Assembly (NCBI GenBank): GCA_016937695.1
Contig: JAFGWC010000016.1
Span: 26,111-90,110, forward strand
Direction: 5' to 3'
Length of the DNA stretch: 64,000 nt
Origin: Bacteroidales bacterium
Lineage (GTDB): Bacteria > Bacteroidota > Bacteroidia > Bacteroidales > NBLH01
The stretch's first letter is position 1. Each line of letters opens with the position of its first letter. Position numbers and translations under genes: made by a program. The notes under the pieces were generated by a model that did not search any database, was not told the DNA's origin, and saw only the letters and a program-made list of their open reading frames with translations. Positions 31,775-42,784 of the stretch are shown piece by piece.

Positions 31775-34168
31775 TTATTGATTAATTCTCATTTTATAAA
31801 ATGATCTGTAAACAAAATACAAAGCCACAGCTAAAAATGCCAAACCAATATATGTAGAAACTGCTCTAAATTGAGGAGCAATTGCAATTTCCATTGCAAG
31901 TAAACCAAATAAAGTAGTAAACTTTATAACAGGATTTAATGCAACTGAAGAAGTGTCTTTAAAAGGATCGCCAACAGTATCGCCAACAACAGAAGCATCA
32001 TGTAAAGGAGTTCCTTTTTCCTGCATATCAACTTCAATTACTTTTTTTGCATTATCCCAAGATCCACCGGCATTAGCCATAAATATTGCTTGAAATAAAC
32101 CAAAAAATGCGATAGAAATCAAATAACTAACAAACAATGCTACAGGAGCATTTGTATCGCCAGGAGAAGAAATAAATGCAAATGCAAGAGCAAAACTAAA
32201 TATAGCAATAAAAATATTCCACATTCCTTTTTGAGCATAAACAGTACAAATTTGAACAACTTCTTTTGATTTTTCAAGATCTGCTTTTTTAGGAGCATCA
32301 GGATCAAGGTTAATATTGAGTTTTATATACTCAACAGCTCTAGCAGCACCAGTTGTAACAGCTTGTATTGAAGCACCTGTAAACCAGTATATTACAGCAC
32401 CGCCCAAAAGAAATCCCATTATTGTATAAGGATTTAATAGATTTAAAATCTCTGCAGGCTCAACTCCAAGAGTGTGCTTAATAACAAGTATAAGAGAGAA
32501 AATCATGGTTGTTGCACCAACAACAGCTGTACCAATTAATACAGGTTTTGCTGTAGCTTTAAAAGTATTTCCGGCACCATCATTTGCTTCAAGATAATAT
32601 TTAGATTTTTCAAAATCAGGTTTAAAACCAAAATCTTTTTCAATTTCAGCTGATATACCTTCAGTTTCTTCAATTAATGAAAGTTCATAAATTGATTGAG
32701 CATTGTCTGTTACAGGTCCATAACTGTCAACAGCAATAGTAACAGGTCCCATTCCTAACATACCAAATGCAACCAATCCAAAAGCAAAAATTGAAGGATA
32801 AATCATAAATTCATCAAGTCCGTATGTGCTTGTATAATAGGCAATAAACATTAAAAAGAAGAATACCATGCCATTCCAAAATGCACTAAAGTTTCCGGAA
32901 ACTAATCCAGAAAGTATATTTAATGAAGCACCGCCTTGTTTTGAAGCCTCTACAACTTCTTGTACATGTGTAGATTTTGGACTTGTAAATAATTTTGTAA
33001 ACTCAGGAATAAGGGCTGCACCAAGTGTTCCTGCACTAATAATTACTGAAAGACTTATCCACAAATTATTTGGTAAATCTTTTATTAATAAGTAGCTAAC
33101 TGCAAAAGTTACTAAGATTGATAAAATTGATGTTATCCAAACTAGTGTAGTTAATGGTTTTTCAAAATCAAGTTCATCAGCATTTTGATATTTAGCTTTT
33201 GTTATCGCACCATTAATCCAAAAAGAAACAATTGAAGTAATAATCATCATAATTCTCATTACAAATATCCATGCAAGTAATTCTACTTGATAAGCAACGT
33301 CAGTAACAGCAAGTAGGATAAAAGAGATTAAAGCAACACCTGTTACACCATAAGTTTCAAAACCATCTGCTGTAGGGCCAACACTATCACCGGCATTATC
33401 ACCAACACAATCAGCAATAGTTCCAGGATTACGAGGGTCGTCTTCTCCAATTTTAAAAATGACTTTCATTAAATCAGAACCAATATCTGCAATCTTTGTA
33501 AAAATACCGCCTGCAATTCTTAAAGCAGAAGCTCCTAAAGATTCACCTATTGCAAAACCAATAAAACTTGCTCCAGCATATTCGCCTGGGACAAATAATA
33601 AAATGATAAGCATCATCATTAATTCTAGAGAGATTAAAACTACTCCAATACTCATTCCTGCATTTAATGGAATATTAAGTAATTTAATAGGTTTTCTTTC
33701 AAGCGATGCAAAAGCCATTCTTGAATTTGCAAGTGTATTCATTCTAATTCCGAACCATGCAACACTGTAAGAACCAAGAATTCCCAAAATCGTCCATCCA
33801 AGAATCATAAATACGCCACCTACGCCAAAATTTGCATCAGATAAATATCCGAAATAAAAAGCAACAACAGTTCCAATAAAAAGGAAAAGAATTCCTAAAA
33901 ATTTTCCTTGTTGAATTAGATAAATCTTTCCTGTTTCATAGATTACATTGGCAACATCCAACATTGACTGATGAGCTTTTATCTTTTTTACTTTCATAAA
34001 TTGGTATAATCCGAATAAAAATCCGGTGAAAGTAATAAGAAAGCCCCAATACAAGATTGTTTGAGTCTTTACTCCTTCAGGAATTACTAAATCGGCTTCG
34101 CTAGCAAACGTTTGCAGTGGAAGCACAAGCAGTAATATTAAACTGCTGATAAATAATTTCAACTTCAT
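31775..34168 (-). CDS. hppA: Membrane-bound ion-translocating pyrophosphatase (divergent subfamily)
   Basis: The 797-residue protein has about 16 membrane helices after an N-terminal hydrophobic, signal-like helix. Pyrophosphate-site motifs are present but altered: EDDPRNPGTIADCVGDNAGD then SVGPTADGFETYGVTG, where the usual form is DNVGDCAGMAADLFESY. Also present are DSYGPVTDNAQSI and GGSWDNAKKVIE. The enzyme pumps H+ or Na+ using pyrophosphate hydrolysis. In the potassium-determinant segment (GNTFKATAKP) a Lys occupies the place of the usual Ala, which in this family goes with potassium independence. The altered motifs suggest one of the divergent groups rather than the canonical Na+ or H+ pumps. 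Ion specificity cannot be settled from sequence alone. Confidence 0.93.
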   Translation of the reverse strand: MKLKLFISSLILLLVLPLQTFASEADLVIPEGVKTQTILYWGFLITFTGFLFGLYQFMKVKKIKAHQSMLDVANVIYETGKIYLIQQGKFLGILFLFIGTVVAFYFGYLSDANFGVGGVFMILGWTILGILGSYSVAWFGIRMNTLANSRMAFASLERKPIKLLNIPLNAGMSIGVVLISLELMMMLIILLFVPGEYAGASFIGFAIGESLGASALRIAGGIFTKIADIGSDLMKVIFKIGEDDPRNPGTIADCVGDNAGDSVGPTADGFETYGVTGVALISFILLAVTDVAYQVELLAWIFVMRIMMIITSIVSFWINGAITKAKYQNADELDFEKPLTTLVWITSILSILVTFAVSYLLIKDLPNNLWISLSVIISAGTLGAALIPEFTKLFTSPKSTHVQEVVEASKQGGASLNILSGLVSGNFSAFWNGMVFFFLMFIAYYTSTYGLDEFMIYPSIFAFGLVAFGMLGMGPVTIAVDSYGPVTDNAQSIYELSLIEETEGISAEIEKDFGFKPDFEKSKYYLEANDGAGNTFKATAKPVLIGTAVVGATTMIFSLILVIKHTLGVEPAEILNLLNPYTIMGFLLGGAVIYWFTGASIQAVTTGAARAVEYIKLNINLDPDAPKKADLEKSKEVVQICTVYAQKGMWNIFIAIFSFALAFAFISSPGDTNAPVALFVSYLISIAFFGLFQAIFMANAGGSWDNAKKVIEVDMQEKGTPLHDASVVGDTVGDPFKDTSSVALNPVIKFTTLFGLLAMEIAIAPQFRAVSTYIGLAFLAVALYFVYRSFYKMRINQ

Positions 34169-34466
34169 AATTAATTTATTTGTTTGATTAGGTTTTTAAA
34201 ATTGCACGAAAATAGAAAAAAATATTGACATGCATAATATTTAAAAAATTAGCAATCTATATTTTTCATTGATATTCTGTTGATTGTGTTTTTTATTTAC
34301 ATCGAAAACGCTCGTAAATAATTGAAAATTAACAAATAAAACAAGTAATATATGTACATGTGAGTTTGATGAAATTATTGATATTTTTGTTTAAATTTTT
34401 ATTTTTAAATTTACTGAGATAATTTTTAATTACTTTCGTTGAATAAATTTTATTAAAAAATAATTT

Positions 34467-35045
34467 ATGTTTGAATATATTAAAGGAATTATTATTGAAT
34501 CAACACCTACATATGTAGTTATTGAAAATTCAGGAATTGCATATTTTGTTAATATTTCATTAAACACCTATTCTCAAATTAAAGAAAATGATGAAAAAAA
34601 ATTCTTTATTCATCAAGTAATTAGAGAAGACGCTAATTTGCTTTTTGGATTTATTGAAAAGTCTGAAAGAGAGCTTTTTAGAATGTTAATTACTGTTTCG
34701 GGAGTTGGAGCTAATACTGCCAGAATGATGTTATCTTCAATAAGTACTAATGAAATTAAAAATGCAATTATTCAAGGAAAAGTAAATACTTTACAAAGTA
34801 TTAAAGGTATTGGAATAAAAACTGCACAAAGAATTATTATTGATTTAAAAGATAAAATTGTTAAAGTTTCTGAGAGTAATATTATGGTTCCTGAATTAAA
34901 TATTAATAGAGAAGAAGCTTTATCAGCACTTATTATGCTTGGCTTTAATAAAGCAGCTGTTGAAAAAAATCTTGATAAAATACTAAATCAAAATCAAAAT
35001 TTAAAAGTAGAAGAAATTATTAAAATTGCACTAAAACAACTTTAA
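34467..35045 (+). CDS. ruvA: Holliday junction branch migration protein RuvA
   Basis: The 192-residue protein has the RuvA domains: an OB-fold N-terminus (MFEYIKGIIIESTPTYVVIE), two helix-hairpin-helix motifs (LITVSGVGANTARMML and LQSIKGIGIKTAQRIIIDL), and a C-terminal domain III (EEALSALIMLGFNKAAVEKN) that contacts RuvB. It binds Holliday junctions as a tetramer and loads the RuvB motor. It is followed by sprA, an order commonly seen in Bacteroidota. The 298 bp upstream of the gene show no other recognisable feature. Confidence 0.97.
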   Translation: MFEYIKGIIIESTPTYVVIENSGIAYFVNISLNTYSQIKENDEKKFFIHQVIREDANLLFGFIEKSERELFRMLITVSGVGANTARMMLSSISTNEIKNAIIQGKVNTLQSIKGIGIKTAQRIIIDLKDKIVKVSESNIMVPELNINREEALSALIMLGFNKAAVEKNLDKILNQNQNLKVEEIIKIALKQL

Positions 35046-35104
35046 TTACGTTTAATCATAGTTTAATATTATTAATTAAATTTTAAGCAAATGAAATGAT
35101 TTTC

Positions 35105-35112
35105 TATTTTTG
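35105..35112 (+). promoter_or_regulatory. -7 element upstream of sprA
   Basis: TATTTTTG fits TAnnTTTG and is 50 bp before the TTG start at 35163. It suggests sprA has its own promoter in addition to any read-through from ruvA. Confidence 0.45.
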
Positions 35113-35162
35113 CAACATATTAAATTGAAATACAGAAAATAAACTTAAATACTAAACCTAAA

Positions 35163-38100
35163 TTGCTTCTAAACAACCTGAAAAATATAAAGAAAAATAT
35201 TTTTCCTGCTATCATTATTATGTTTAGCAGCATTTTTATTTTTGGATTTAATGATATTGGATTTCATAATAATATAAGAACAAATTCTTTATTAAAATTT
35301 GATTGGCTTGGAATAAATGATACTATTGTAAACGATACAATTGTTAGCGACACATCAAAACTAAGATATCCGTTTAACGACTATAAAGATTCATATTCAA
35401 AACAAAATCAAAATTCGGCTCTTTATTTAAAAAACCCTTCAAATATTAAAACTGAAGTTGATTATAATCCTTCAACCGGTGAATTTTTAGTAACAGATAA
35501 AATTGGCGATTATAATTACAGAAGCTCAGATTTAATGTCTTTTAATGAATTTAGAGATTTTTCACGCAGAAATTCTATTTCAGATTATTGGATAGAACAA
35601 AGAAGACTAAATTCAGGACAAGGCGGACAATCTTTTTTAGATAAATATCTAAATCCAAAACTTAATGTCAATATTAAAGGATTTGATAGAATTTTTGGCT
35701 CTAATGTTATTGATATAAAACCTCAAGGAACTGCAGAACTTATTTTTGGTGTTAATATTTCAAAAATTGAAAATCCAACATTGCCAATTAATTTACAAAG
35801 AAGTACAACTTTTGATTTTGATATGAAAATTCAAATGGCTGTTACAGGTAATATTGGCGAAAAAATGAAAGTTGGCATTACATATAATACTGAAGCCACT
35901 TTTGACTTTGAAAATCAAACTACAATTTCATATACCGGAAACGAAGATGAAATTATTCAAAGTATTGAAGCCGGAAATGTTTCTTTGCCTTTAACAGGAA
36001 CTCTTATTACAGGAAATCAAAGTTTATTTGGGTTAAAAACCGCTCTTCAATTCGGAAAATTAAGAGTAACATCAATTTTTTCGCAACAAAAATCTGAAAC
36101 TTCTGTTATTGAAGTTGAAGGAGGCGCTCAAAAAAGCGATTTTGAATTTAAAGCTGAAGAGTATGAAGCTAACAGACATTTCTTTATTTCTCAATATTTT
36201 AAAGATAATTACGATAAAGCTTTAAAAAATTTACCAATAATTAATTCGGCTGTAATTATTACTAGAATTGAAGTTTGGGTTACAAACAAAACCGGTAATT
36301 TTGAAAATTCTAGAAATATTGTGGGATTTATGGATTTGGCTGAAAATGAGACCAATACATATCAGCAAGCTCTATTTGCTCCTTATGGTTCAGGTTTATA
36401 TCCAAGTAATGATTTGAATAATCTGTATCAGTTAATGAATACTACTTATTCGCCAATTAGAAACATAAATCAAGTAACATCAACTTTAGCTGGAATTCCT
36501 GATTTTGCGCCAATTATCGATTATGCAAAAGTTGAAAATGCAAGACTTCTTTCACCAAATGAATATGACATTAACAATAAATTAGGATATATTTCATTAA
36601 AATCACCTTTAAACGACGATGAGGTTCTTGCTGTTGCATTTGAATATACAATTAGCGGAAAAGTTTATAAAGTTGGTGAGTTTTCAAATAGTGGTATTAA
36701 TGCTCCTTCGTGTTTAATTCTGAAATTATTGAAAAGTCAGGCACAAATTCCTAATATTCCTACATGGGATTTAATGATGAAAAATGTGTATTCAATTGGT
36801 TCATACCAAGTTAATAGTGAGGATTTTAGATTAGATGTTTATTATAACGACGATAAAACAGGAACTCTTATAAATTATATTGATGCTGGAAGTATTGCCG
36901 GAAAGCCTTTATTAAAAGTTATGGGGCTGGATCAGGTTAATAATCAGTTAGATCCACAACCTGACGGTTTTTTTGATTATATAGAACGGATTACAATTAA
37001 CTCATCAAATGGACGAATATTTTTTCCTGAGAGAGAACCTTTTGGCTCGTATTTAAGAACCCAAATTAATAATGATATTGCTGATGAATATGTGTTTGAA
37101 GAACTTTACGATTCTACGCAAAGTAAAGCCAGACAGGTTGCCGAAAAAAGCAAATTTCTTATTAAAGGAAGTTTTAAATCTACAGGTGGTGCTGAGATTT
37201 TATTAAATGCAATTAATATTCCGGAAGGTTCTGTAAAAGTATCAGCAAATGGAGTTGAATTAACTGAAGGTAATGATTTTCTTGTAGATTACAATTTAGG
37301 TAGAGTTACAATTTTAAATCAGGCTTTATTAGAATCAGGAACGCCTATAAAGATTTCTTTGGAAAGTAATAGTATGTTTAATATCAACAGAAAAACTTTA
37401 TTAGGTACTCACCTTGATTATATTATTTCAGATAATTTTACTTTGGGAGGAACAATATTGCATCTTAGCGAAAAACCTCTTACTAACAAAGTAAATATTG
37501 GTAATGAACCAATTTCAAACACCATTTGGGGATTAGACGGCACATATACAACAGAATTTCCTTTTTTAACAAGATTAATAGATAAAATTCCATTTATTGA
37601 AACAAAAGAAATGTCAACTGTTGAAATAAGTGGTGAATTTGCTCAATTAATTCCTGGGCATTCAAAAACAATTGGAGACCAAGGCAATGCATATATTGAT
37701 GATTTTGAGGGGGCAAAAACAACTATTGATTTAAAATCTCAGTATTCGTGGGTTATTGCAAGTACACCTAAAGGGCAGAATGATTTATTTCCTGAAGGTG
37801 AATTAATTAATAATCTTCAAAATGGGTTTAACAGAGCAAAATTTGCATGGTATAATGTTAATTCTGATTTATTAAGAAATACAACCGCAACTCCTTCACA
37901 CATTTCAGTTAATGATCAATCAGATCATTTGGTTAGAGAAGTTTATGAAAAAGAAATTTTCCCAAATAAAGAAAGTGCAACAGGATATCCAACTATATTA
38001 AGTATTGCAAATATGGCTTTTTATCCTGAAGAAAAAGGTGTTTATAATTATGATGCTGAAGGAGTTACTGGTATTTCCACAGGTATAAATGCTGAAGGAA

Positions 38101-41100
38101 AATTGAATAATCCAGAAACACGTTGGGGCGGTATAATGAGAAGATTGACAACTAACGATTTCGAAGCTGCAAATATTGAATTTATTGAATTTTGGATAAT
38201 GGATCCATTTATTAATGATGAAAATAACACTCATACAGGTGGTGATTTATACTTTAACTTAGGTTATTTATCTGAAGATATTTTAAAAGATTCAAGAAAA
38301 AGTTTTGAAAATGGATTGCCAAATTCTTCTGTTGTAACATTAGTTGATACAACTACTTGGGGTAGAGTTCCTTTGCAGCAATCTTTAGTAAATGCTTTTG
38401 ATAATGACCCAAATGCTCGTCAATATCAGGATGTTGGTATGGATGGACTTTCCGATAATGATGAAAGAACTTTCTTTAGCGATTATCTGAGTTCTATTTC
38501 GTCTATGTATGGAGCTGGTTCACAAGCATATACAATTGCATCTACAGACCCTTCTAGCGATAATTACCACTTTTTTAGAGGGACTGATTATGATGCTCAA
38601 AATCTTAGCATTCTTGACAGATATAAGAATTTTAACGGACTTGAAGGTAATTCACCCACAGCAGAACAATCACCAGAAGATTACCCAACTTCTGCAACAT
38701 TACTTCCTGATGTTGAGGATATTAACCTCGACAATACTTTAAACGAAGAAGAAAGTTATTACCAATACAAAGTTAGCTTAAGACCAAGTGATATGGTTGT
38801 TGGTGAGAATTATATTACTGATATGATTGAAAGCAATGTAACTCTTAAAAATAATGAAGAAGCAAAAGTAAAATGGTATCAATTTAAAATCCCTATAAAT
38901 GAGCCTGAAACCAAAATTGGACCTATTTCTGATTTTCGTTCAATAAGATTTATGAGGATGTTTATGAAAAACTTTGATCAAGAAATTGTTGCCAGATTTG
39001 CAAAACTTGACCTTGTTAGAAGTGAATGGCGTAGTTATTCATATAATCTTTCTGAAGGTTCTGAGGCTGTTTCTTATCCTCAGGATGTTGAAGATGGATA
39101 TGATATTTCGGTTGTTAGTATCGAGGAGAATGGTTCTCGTTGGCCTATAAATTATGTTTTACCTCCAGGCATATCAAGAGTTGTTGATCCAACAAACCCG
39201 CAATTAACACAATTAAACGAGCAAGCAATTTCTTTTAAAGTTGTAGAGCTTAACGATGGAGATGCAAGAGCAGCTTATAAAAATGTTGATTTAGATATTA
39301 GGCAATACAAAAGATTGCAAATGGAAGTTCATGGAGAATCTCTTGTTGATGAAATTTTAAACGATGATGAATTAACCGTTTTTATTCGTTTAGGTTCTGA
39401 TTATAAGCAAAATTACTATGAATATGAAATACCTTTAAAAATCACACAGCCAGGATATTATGATAATGATTTAGAAAGCGCCAGAGAAAAAGTTTGGCCT
39501 AGAGATGGAAGAATAGATTTTGAACTTAGCATTTTACAATTAGTAAAACAACATAGAAATAATGCAATGCGAAATATAGGTTCTACTGTGCTATTATCCA
39601 CACCATTTATAGAATATGTTGATAATCACAAAGTTACAGTGGTTGGTAGTCCTAATCTTAGCAATATAAAAACAGTTATGATTGGAGTTAGGAATCCAAG
39701 TAAACAAAATAATCCAAATTTGGATGATGGTTTATCAAAATCAGGTATTATTTGGATGAATGAGCTTAGAATGACAGACTTTAATGAAGAAGGTGGTTGG
39801 GCTGCAAATGCCAGAATTACTACTAAATTAGCCGATTTTGGAACTGTTACTCTTTCTGGAAATGCCAGTACTTTTGGTTTTGGAAGTATTGAACAAAAAT
39901 TAAATGAAAGACAAAAAGAAGATATTTATCAATATGATATTACTTCAAATTTTGAACTTGGAAAGTTCTTTCCTTCAAACAAAAGAATTAGAATTCCATT
40001 ATATTACGGTGTTTCAGAAAGTTTTAGAAATCCTCAATATAATCCTTTAGATCCGGATATTCTTTTAAAAACTACTCTTTCTGATCCGGAAATATCGCAG
40101 AATGAGAAAGATTCTATCAGAAATATTGTTGTTGATTATACTAAAAGGAGAAGTTTTAATTTAACAAATATTAAATTTGAAGGTGATCCTGAAAAATTAA
40201 AAAATAAGAAAAAAAGATTTTATCATATATCTAATTTTTCGGCCAGTTTTGCTTATAACGAGCTTTTTTCAAGAAATATTAATACCGAACACGATATTCA
40301 AAAAAATTATAATGGCTCTATTGCTTATGTTTTTAATAACAGACCTAAAAATTACGAACCATTAAAATCTGTTAAGTTTCTGAAAAAGAAATATTTAAAA
40401 CTTATTAGTGATTTTAATTTTTATTTAGCTCCTTCAATGATTTCATTCAGAACTGATATGAATAAGAAATTTCAGGAAGTGTTGATTAGAAATATTACAG
40501 AGCCAAATTCTCTTATTTTACCAACATATAAAAAAGATTTTATTTGGAACAGAGATTATGATGTTAAATATGACATTACAAAAGGTTTAAAATTACAGTT
40601 TACAGCAAATAATAAATCCAGAATTGACGAGCCTTACGGACGTATTGACAAAAATGAAGATGATTATACAGTAAAAAGAGATTCTGTTTTTGATAATATT
40701 TTAAATTTAGGACGAAATGTTGAATATAACCACTCTTTTAATGCAAATTATAATGTGCCAATTTCAAAAATTCCATTATTAGGATGGACTTCTTTAAATA
40801 CAATGTACAAATCTACTTACAATTGGCAAGCAGGACCTTTGCAACAAGATGATATTATTATTGGAAATAATATTTCAAATTCAAATACAATTCAAATAAA
40901 TGGGCAACTTAACTTCTTAAAAGTTTATAACAGCGTTCCTTTTTTAAAAACCATTTCAGATAAAATGAAAAGTGGAGTTAAGGAAAGTAACAAAAAATAC
41001 AAGGAGGTAAATTTTAATAAAGATGCAGTAAAACTTAAAAAAGATATAGCAAAATCGATTACTCATAATTTAAAAACTGAAAATGTTCAAATTGATGTTA

Positions 41101-42683
41101 CTGATGAAAATGGAAATAAAATCGATGGCGAGTTAATAGTTGTTAATGAAAATAAAGTAAAATATAGAGCAAAAGATAATTATTCAAATGTAAGCATAAA
41201 GATTACAGGAAAAAGAGAATTAAAGGAAAATTTATTCAGAGTTATAAGCGAAGGATTTGTTTATGCTTTAATGGGAGTGAAAAATATTTCAATATCATAT
41301 ACCGAAACAAATGGAACAATTTTACCAGGATATCTTCCTGATACTAAGATTGTTGGATTGTCAAGTCAAAATAATTTATATTCACCAGGTTATCCTTTTA
41401 TTTTAGGTATTCAGGATGATAATTTTGCAAAATATGCAGCTCAAAATGGCTGGATTACAACCGATTCTTTACAAACTTCTCCTTATCAAATGACTCATAC
41501 ATACAATATTAATGTAAAAAGCACATTAGAGCCATTAAAGGGTTTAAGAATTGATGTTACAGCAATGAAAAATATGTCGAATAATAAAAATGAATATTGG
41601 ATTGCTGATGCTGAAGATGTATTCACATTACAAAATAAATTATATACAGGAAGTTTTAGTATGACTTTTCTTGCAATCAGAACTGCATTTGAAGAATACG
41701 GAACTAACTATTACTCAAAAACTTACGAGAATTTCAAATTATATAGAAAGGATATTGCTTGGAGGCTTGCAAATGAGAGAAATGAATCTATGCTTGCAAA
41801 TAGTCCGGAATGGAATATTTATGATCCAAATTTTGACATTGAAGGCAATGAATTAAATGACGGCTATCCTAATGGATACGGACCTTTATCACAGGAAGTA
41901 TTGATTCCTGCATTTTTAGCAGCATATTCAGGTGGTTCGCCCAAAAAAGCTTCTTTATCGCCGTTTCCTAAAATTCCTATTCCAAATTGGCGTGTAACTT
42001 ATGATGGATTATCTGATATAAAATTTATTAAAAGACTGATAAAAAGTATTAGTATAAATCACGGATATTCAGCAACTTATAATGTTGGTGCTTTTAACAC
42101 AAATACTTCTTACAGTTGGACAGATAAAAGTTATGATGGATATAGTTGGACAAAAGATGAGATAAATAAATTATTTATTCCTCAGGAAGAAATTAGTGGA
42201 GTAACAATTAATGAACAGTTTAATCCACTTATAGGTGCAGATATTACATGGAAAAACAATATAAATACAAGATTTGAATATAAAAAAGGAAGAACTTTAA
42301 CGCTTAGTTTTTCTAACAATCAACTTATAGATATGATAAATAACGAAATAATTATTGGAGCAGGATATCGTATTGAAGCGTTACCAATTGTTTTAAAGAT
42401 GAAAAATAATCAGCAAAAATTTAAAAGCGATTTAAATTTAAGAGCGGATTTTTCAATTATGGATATGTTAACAATTATTAGAAAACTGGAAGAAGCTGTA
42501 GATCAGATTACTGCAGGACAAAAAGCTTTTTCATTAAAACTTTCTGCAGATTATGCTCTTAACGAAAGATTTAATTTGAGATTTTTTTATGATCATGCAA
42601 TTAATACACCTAGTGTATCAACAGCTTTTAAAACATCAAATATTAAATTTGGATTTAGTGTAAGGTTTACTTTAATTCCATAA
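35163..42683 (+). CDS. sprA: Cell-surface protein SprA, type IX secretion outer-membrane translocon
   Basis: The 2506-residue protein has the length and domain content of SprA, the giant single-chain beta-barrel through which the type IX system exports folded proteins. Recognisable segments include SISDYWIEQRRLNSGQGG, GFDRIFGSNVIDIKPQGTAE, the repeated barrel strands MAVTGNIGEKMKVGITYNTE, and the C-terminal strand region ending FGFSVRFTLIP. The start used is TTG at 35163, giving a signal-like N-terminus with lysines (NNLKNIKKNIFPAIIIMFSS). The first ATG, at 35220, would cut off the charged part. The gene is intact over 7.5 kb. No protein with a clear type IX C-terminal sorting domain was noticed in this window. 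Confidence 0.96.
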   Translation: MLLNNLKNIKKNIFPAIIIMFSSIFIFGFNDIGFHNNIRTNSLLKFDWLGINDTIVNDTIVSDTSKLRYPFNDYKDSYSKQNQNSALYLKNPSNIKTEVDYNPSTGEFLVTDKIGDYNYRSSDLMSFNEFRDFSRRNSISDYWIEQRRLNSGQGGQSFLDKYLNPKLNVNIKGFDRIFGSNVIDIKPQGTAELIFGVNISKIENPTLPINLQRSTTFDFDMKIQMAVTGNIGEKMKVGITYNTEATFDFENQTTISYTGNEDEIIQSIEAGNVSLPLTGTLITGNQSLFGLKTALQFGKLRVTSIFSQQKSETSVIEVEGGAQKSDFEFKAEEYEANRHFFISQYFKDNYDKALKNLPIINSAVIITRIEVWVTNKTGNFENSRNIVGFMDLAENETNTYQQALFAPYGSGLYPSNDLNNLYQLMNTTYSPIRNINQVTSTLAGIPDFAPIIDYAKVENARLLSPNEYDINNKLGYISLKSPLNDDEVLAVAFEYTISGKVYKVGEFSNSGINAPSCLILKLLKSQAQIPNIPTWDLMMKNVYSIGSYQVNSEDFRLDVYYNDDKTGTLINYIDAGSIAGKPLLKVMGLDQVNNQLDPQPDGFFDYIERITINSSNGRIFFPEREPFGSYLRTQINNDIADEYVFEELYDSTQSKARQVAEKSKFLIKGSFKSTGGAEILLNAINIPEGSVKVSANGVELTEGNDFLVDYNLGRVTILNQALLESGTPIKISLESNSMFNINRKTLLGTHLDYIISDNFTLGGTILHLSEKPLTNKVNIGNEPISNTIWGLDGTYTTEFPFLTRLIDKIPFIETKEMSTVEISGEFAQLIPGHSKTIGDQGNAYIDDFEGAKTTIDLKSQYSWVIASTPKGQNDLFPEGELINNLQNGFNRAKFAWYNVNSDLLRNTTATPSHISVNDQSDHLVREVYEKEIFPNKESATGYPTILSIANMAFYPEEKGVYNYDAEGVTGISTGINAEGKLNNPETRWGGIMRRLTTNDFEAANIEFIEFWIMDPFINDENNTHTGGDLYFNLGYLSEDILKDSRKSFENGLPNSSVVTLVDTTTWGRVPLQQSLVNAFDNDPNARQYQDVGMDGLSDNDERTFFSDYLSSISSMYGAGSQAYTIASTDPSSDNYHFFRGTDYDAQNLSILDRYKNFNGLEGNSPTAEQSPEDYPTSATLLPDVEDINLDNTLNEEESYYQYKVSLRPSDMVVGENYITDMIESNVTLKNNEEAKVKWYQFKIPINEPETKIGPISDFRSIRFMRMFMKNFDQEIVARFAKLDLVRSEWRSYSYNLSEGSEAVSYPQDVEDGYDISVVSIEENGSRWPINYVLPPGISRVVDPTNPQLTQLNEQAISFKVVELNDGDARAAYKNVDLDIRQYKRLQMEVHGESLVDEILNDDELTVFIRLGSDYKQNYYEYEIPLKITQPGYYDNDLESAREKVWPRDGRIDFELSILQLVKQHRNNAMRNIGSTVLLSTPFIEYVDNHKVTVVGSPNLSNIKTVMIGVRNPSKQNNPNLDDGLSKSGIIWMNELRMTDFNEEGGWAANARITTKLADFGTVTLSGNASTFGFGSIEQKLNERQKEDIYQYDITSNFELGKFFPSNKRIRIPLYYGVSESFRNPQYNPLDPDILLKTTLSDPEISQNEKDSIRNIVVDYTKRRSFNLTNIKFEGDPEKLKNKKKRFYHISNFSASFAYNELFSRNINTEHDIQKNYNGSIAYVFNNRPKNYEPLKSVKFLKKKYLKLISDFNFYLAPSMISFRTDMNKKFQEVLIRNITEPNSLILPTYKKDFIWNRDYDVKYDITKGLKLQFTANNKSRIDEPYGRIDKNEDDYTVKRDSVFDNILNLGRNVEYNHSFNANYNVPISKIPLLGWTSLNTMYKSTYNWQAGPLQQDDIIIGNNISNSNTIQINGQLNFLKVYNSVPFLKTISDKMKSGVKESNKKYKEVNFNKDAVKLKKDIAKSITHNLKTENVQIDVTDENGNKIDGELIVVNENKVKYRAKDNYSNVSIKITGKRELKENLFRVISEGFVYALMGVKNISISYTETNGTILPGYLPDTKIVGLSSQNNLYSPGYPFILGIQDDNFAKYAAQNGWITTDSLQTSPYQMTHTYNINVKSTLEPLKGLRIDVTAMKNMSNNKNEYWIADAEDVFTLQNKLYTGSFSMTFLAIRTAFEEYGTNYYSKTYENFKLYRKDIAWRLANERNESMLANSPEWNIYDPNFDIEGNELNDGYPNGYGPLSQEVLIPAFLAAYSGGSPKKASLSPFPKIPIPNWRVTYDGLSDIKFIKRLIKSISINHGYSATYNVGAFNTNTSYSWTDKSYDGYSWTKDEINKLFIPQEEISGVTINEQFNPLIGADITWKNNINTRFEYKKGRTLTLSFSNNQLIDMINNEIIIGAGYRIEALPIVLKMKNNQQKFKSDLNLRADFSIMDMLTIIRKLEEAVDQITAGQKAFSLKLSADYALNERFNLRFFYDHAINTPSVSTAFKTSNIKFGFSVRFTLIP

Positions 42684-42784
42684 TATTATTAAACATTTTT
42701 TTGAAATAAATTTCCGTTTGTGATTTTTTCATTTTTACTTTGTATAAAAATATAGATTATAAAAATTATTTTAAATATTGAAAT

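Noticed and set aside
37998..38742. Several small frames within sprA
   Set aside because: All are shadows in other frames of a continuous coding region.
35163..42683. Frameshift or fusion in the 7.5-kb gene
   Set aside because: The frame is open throughout and the length is normal for SprA.
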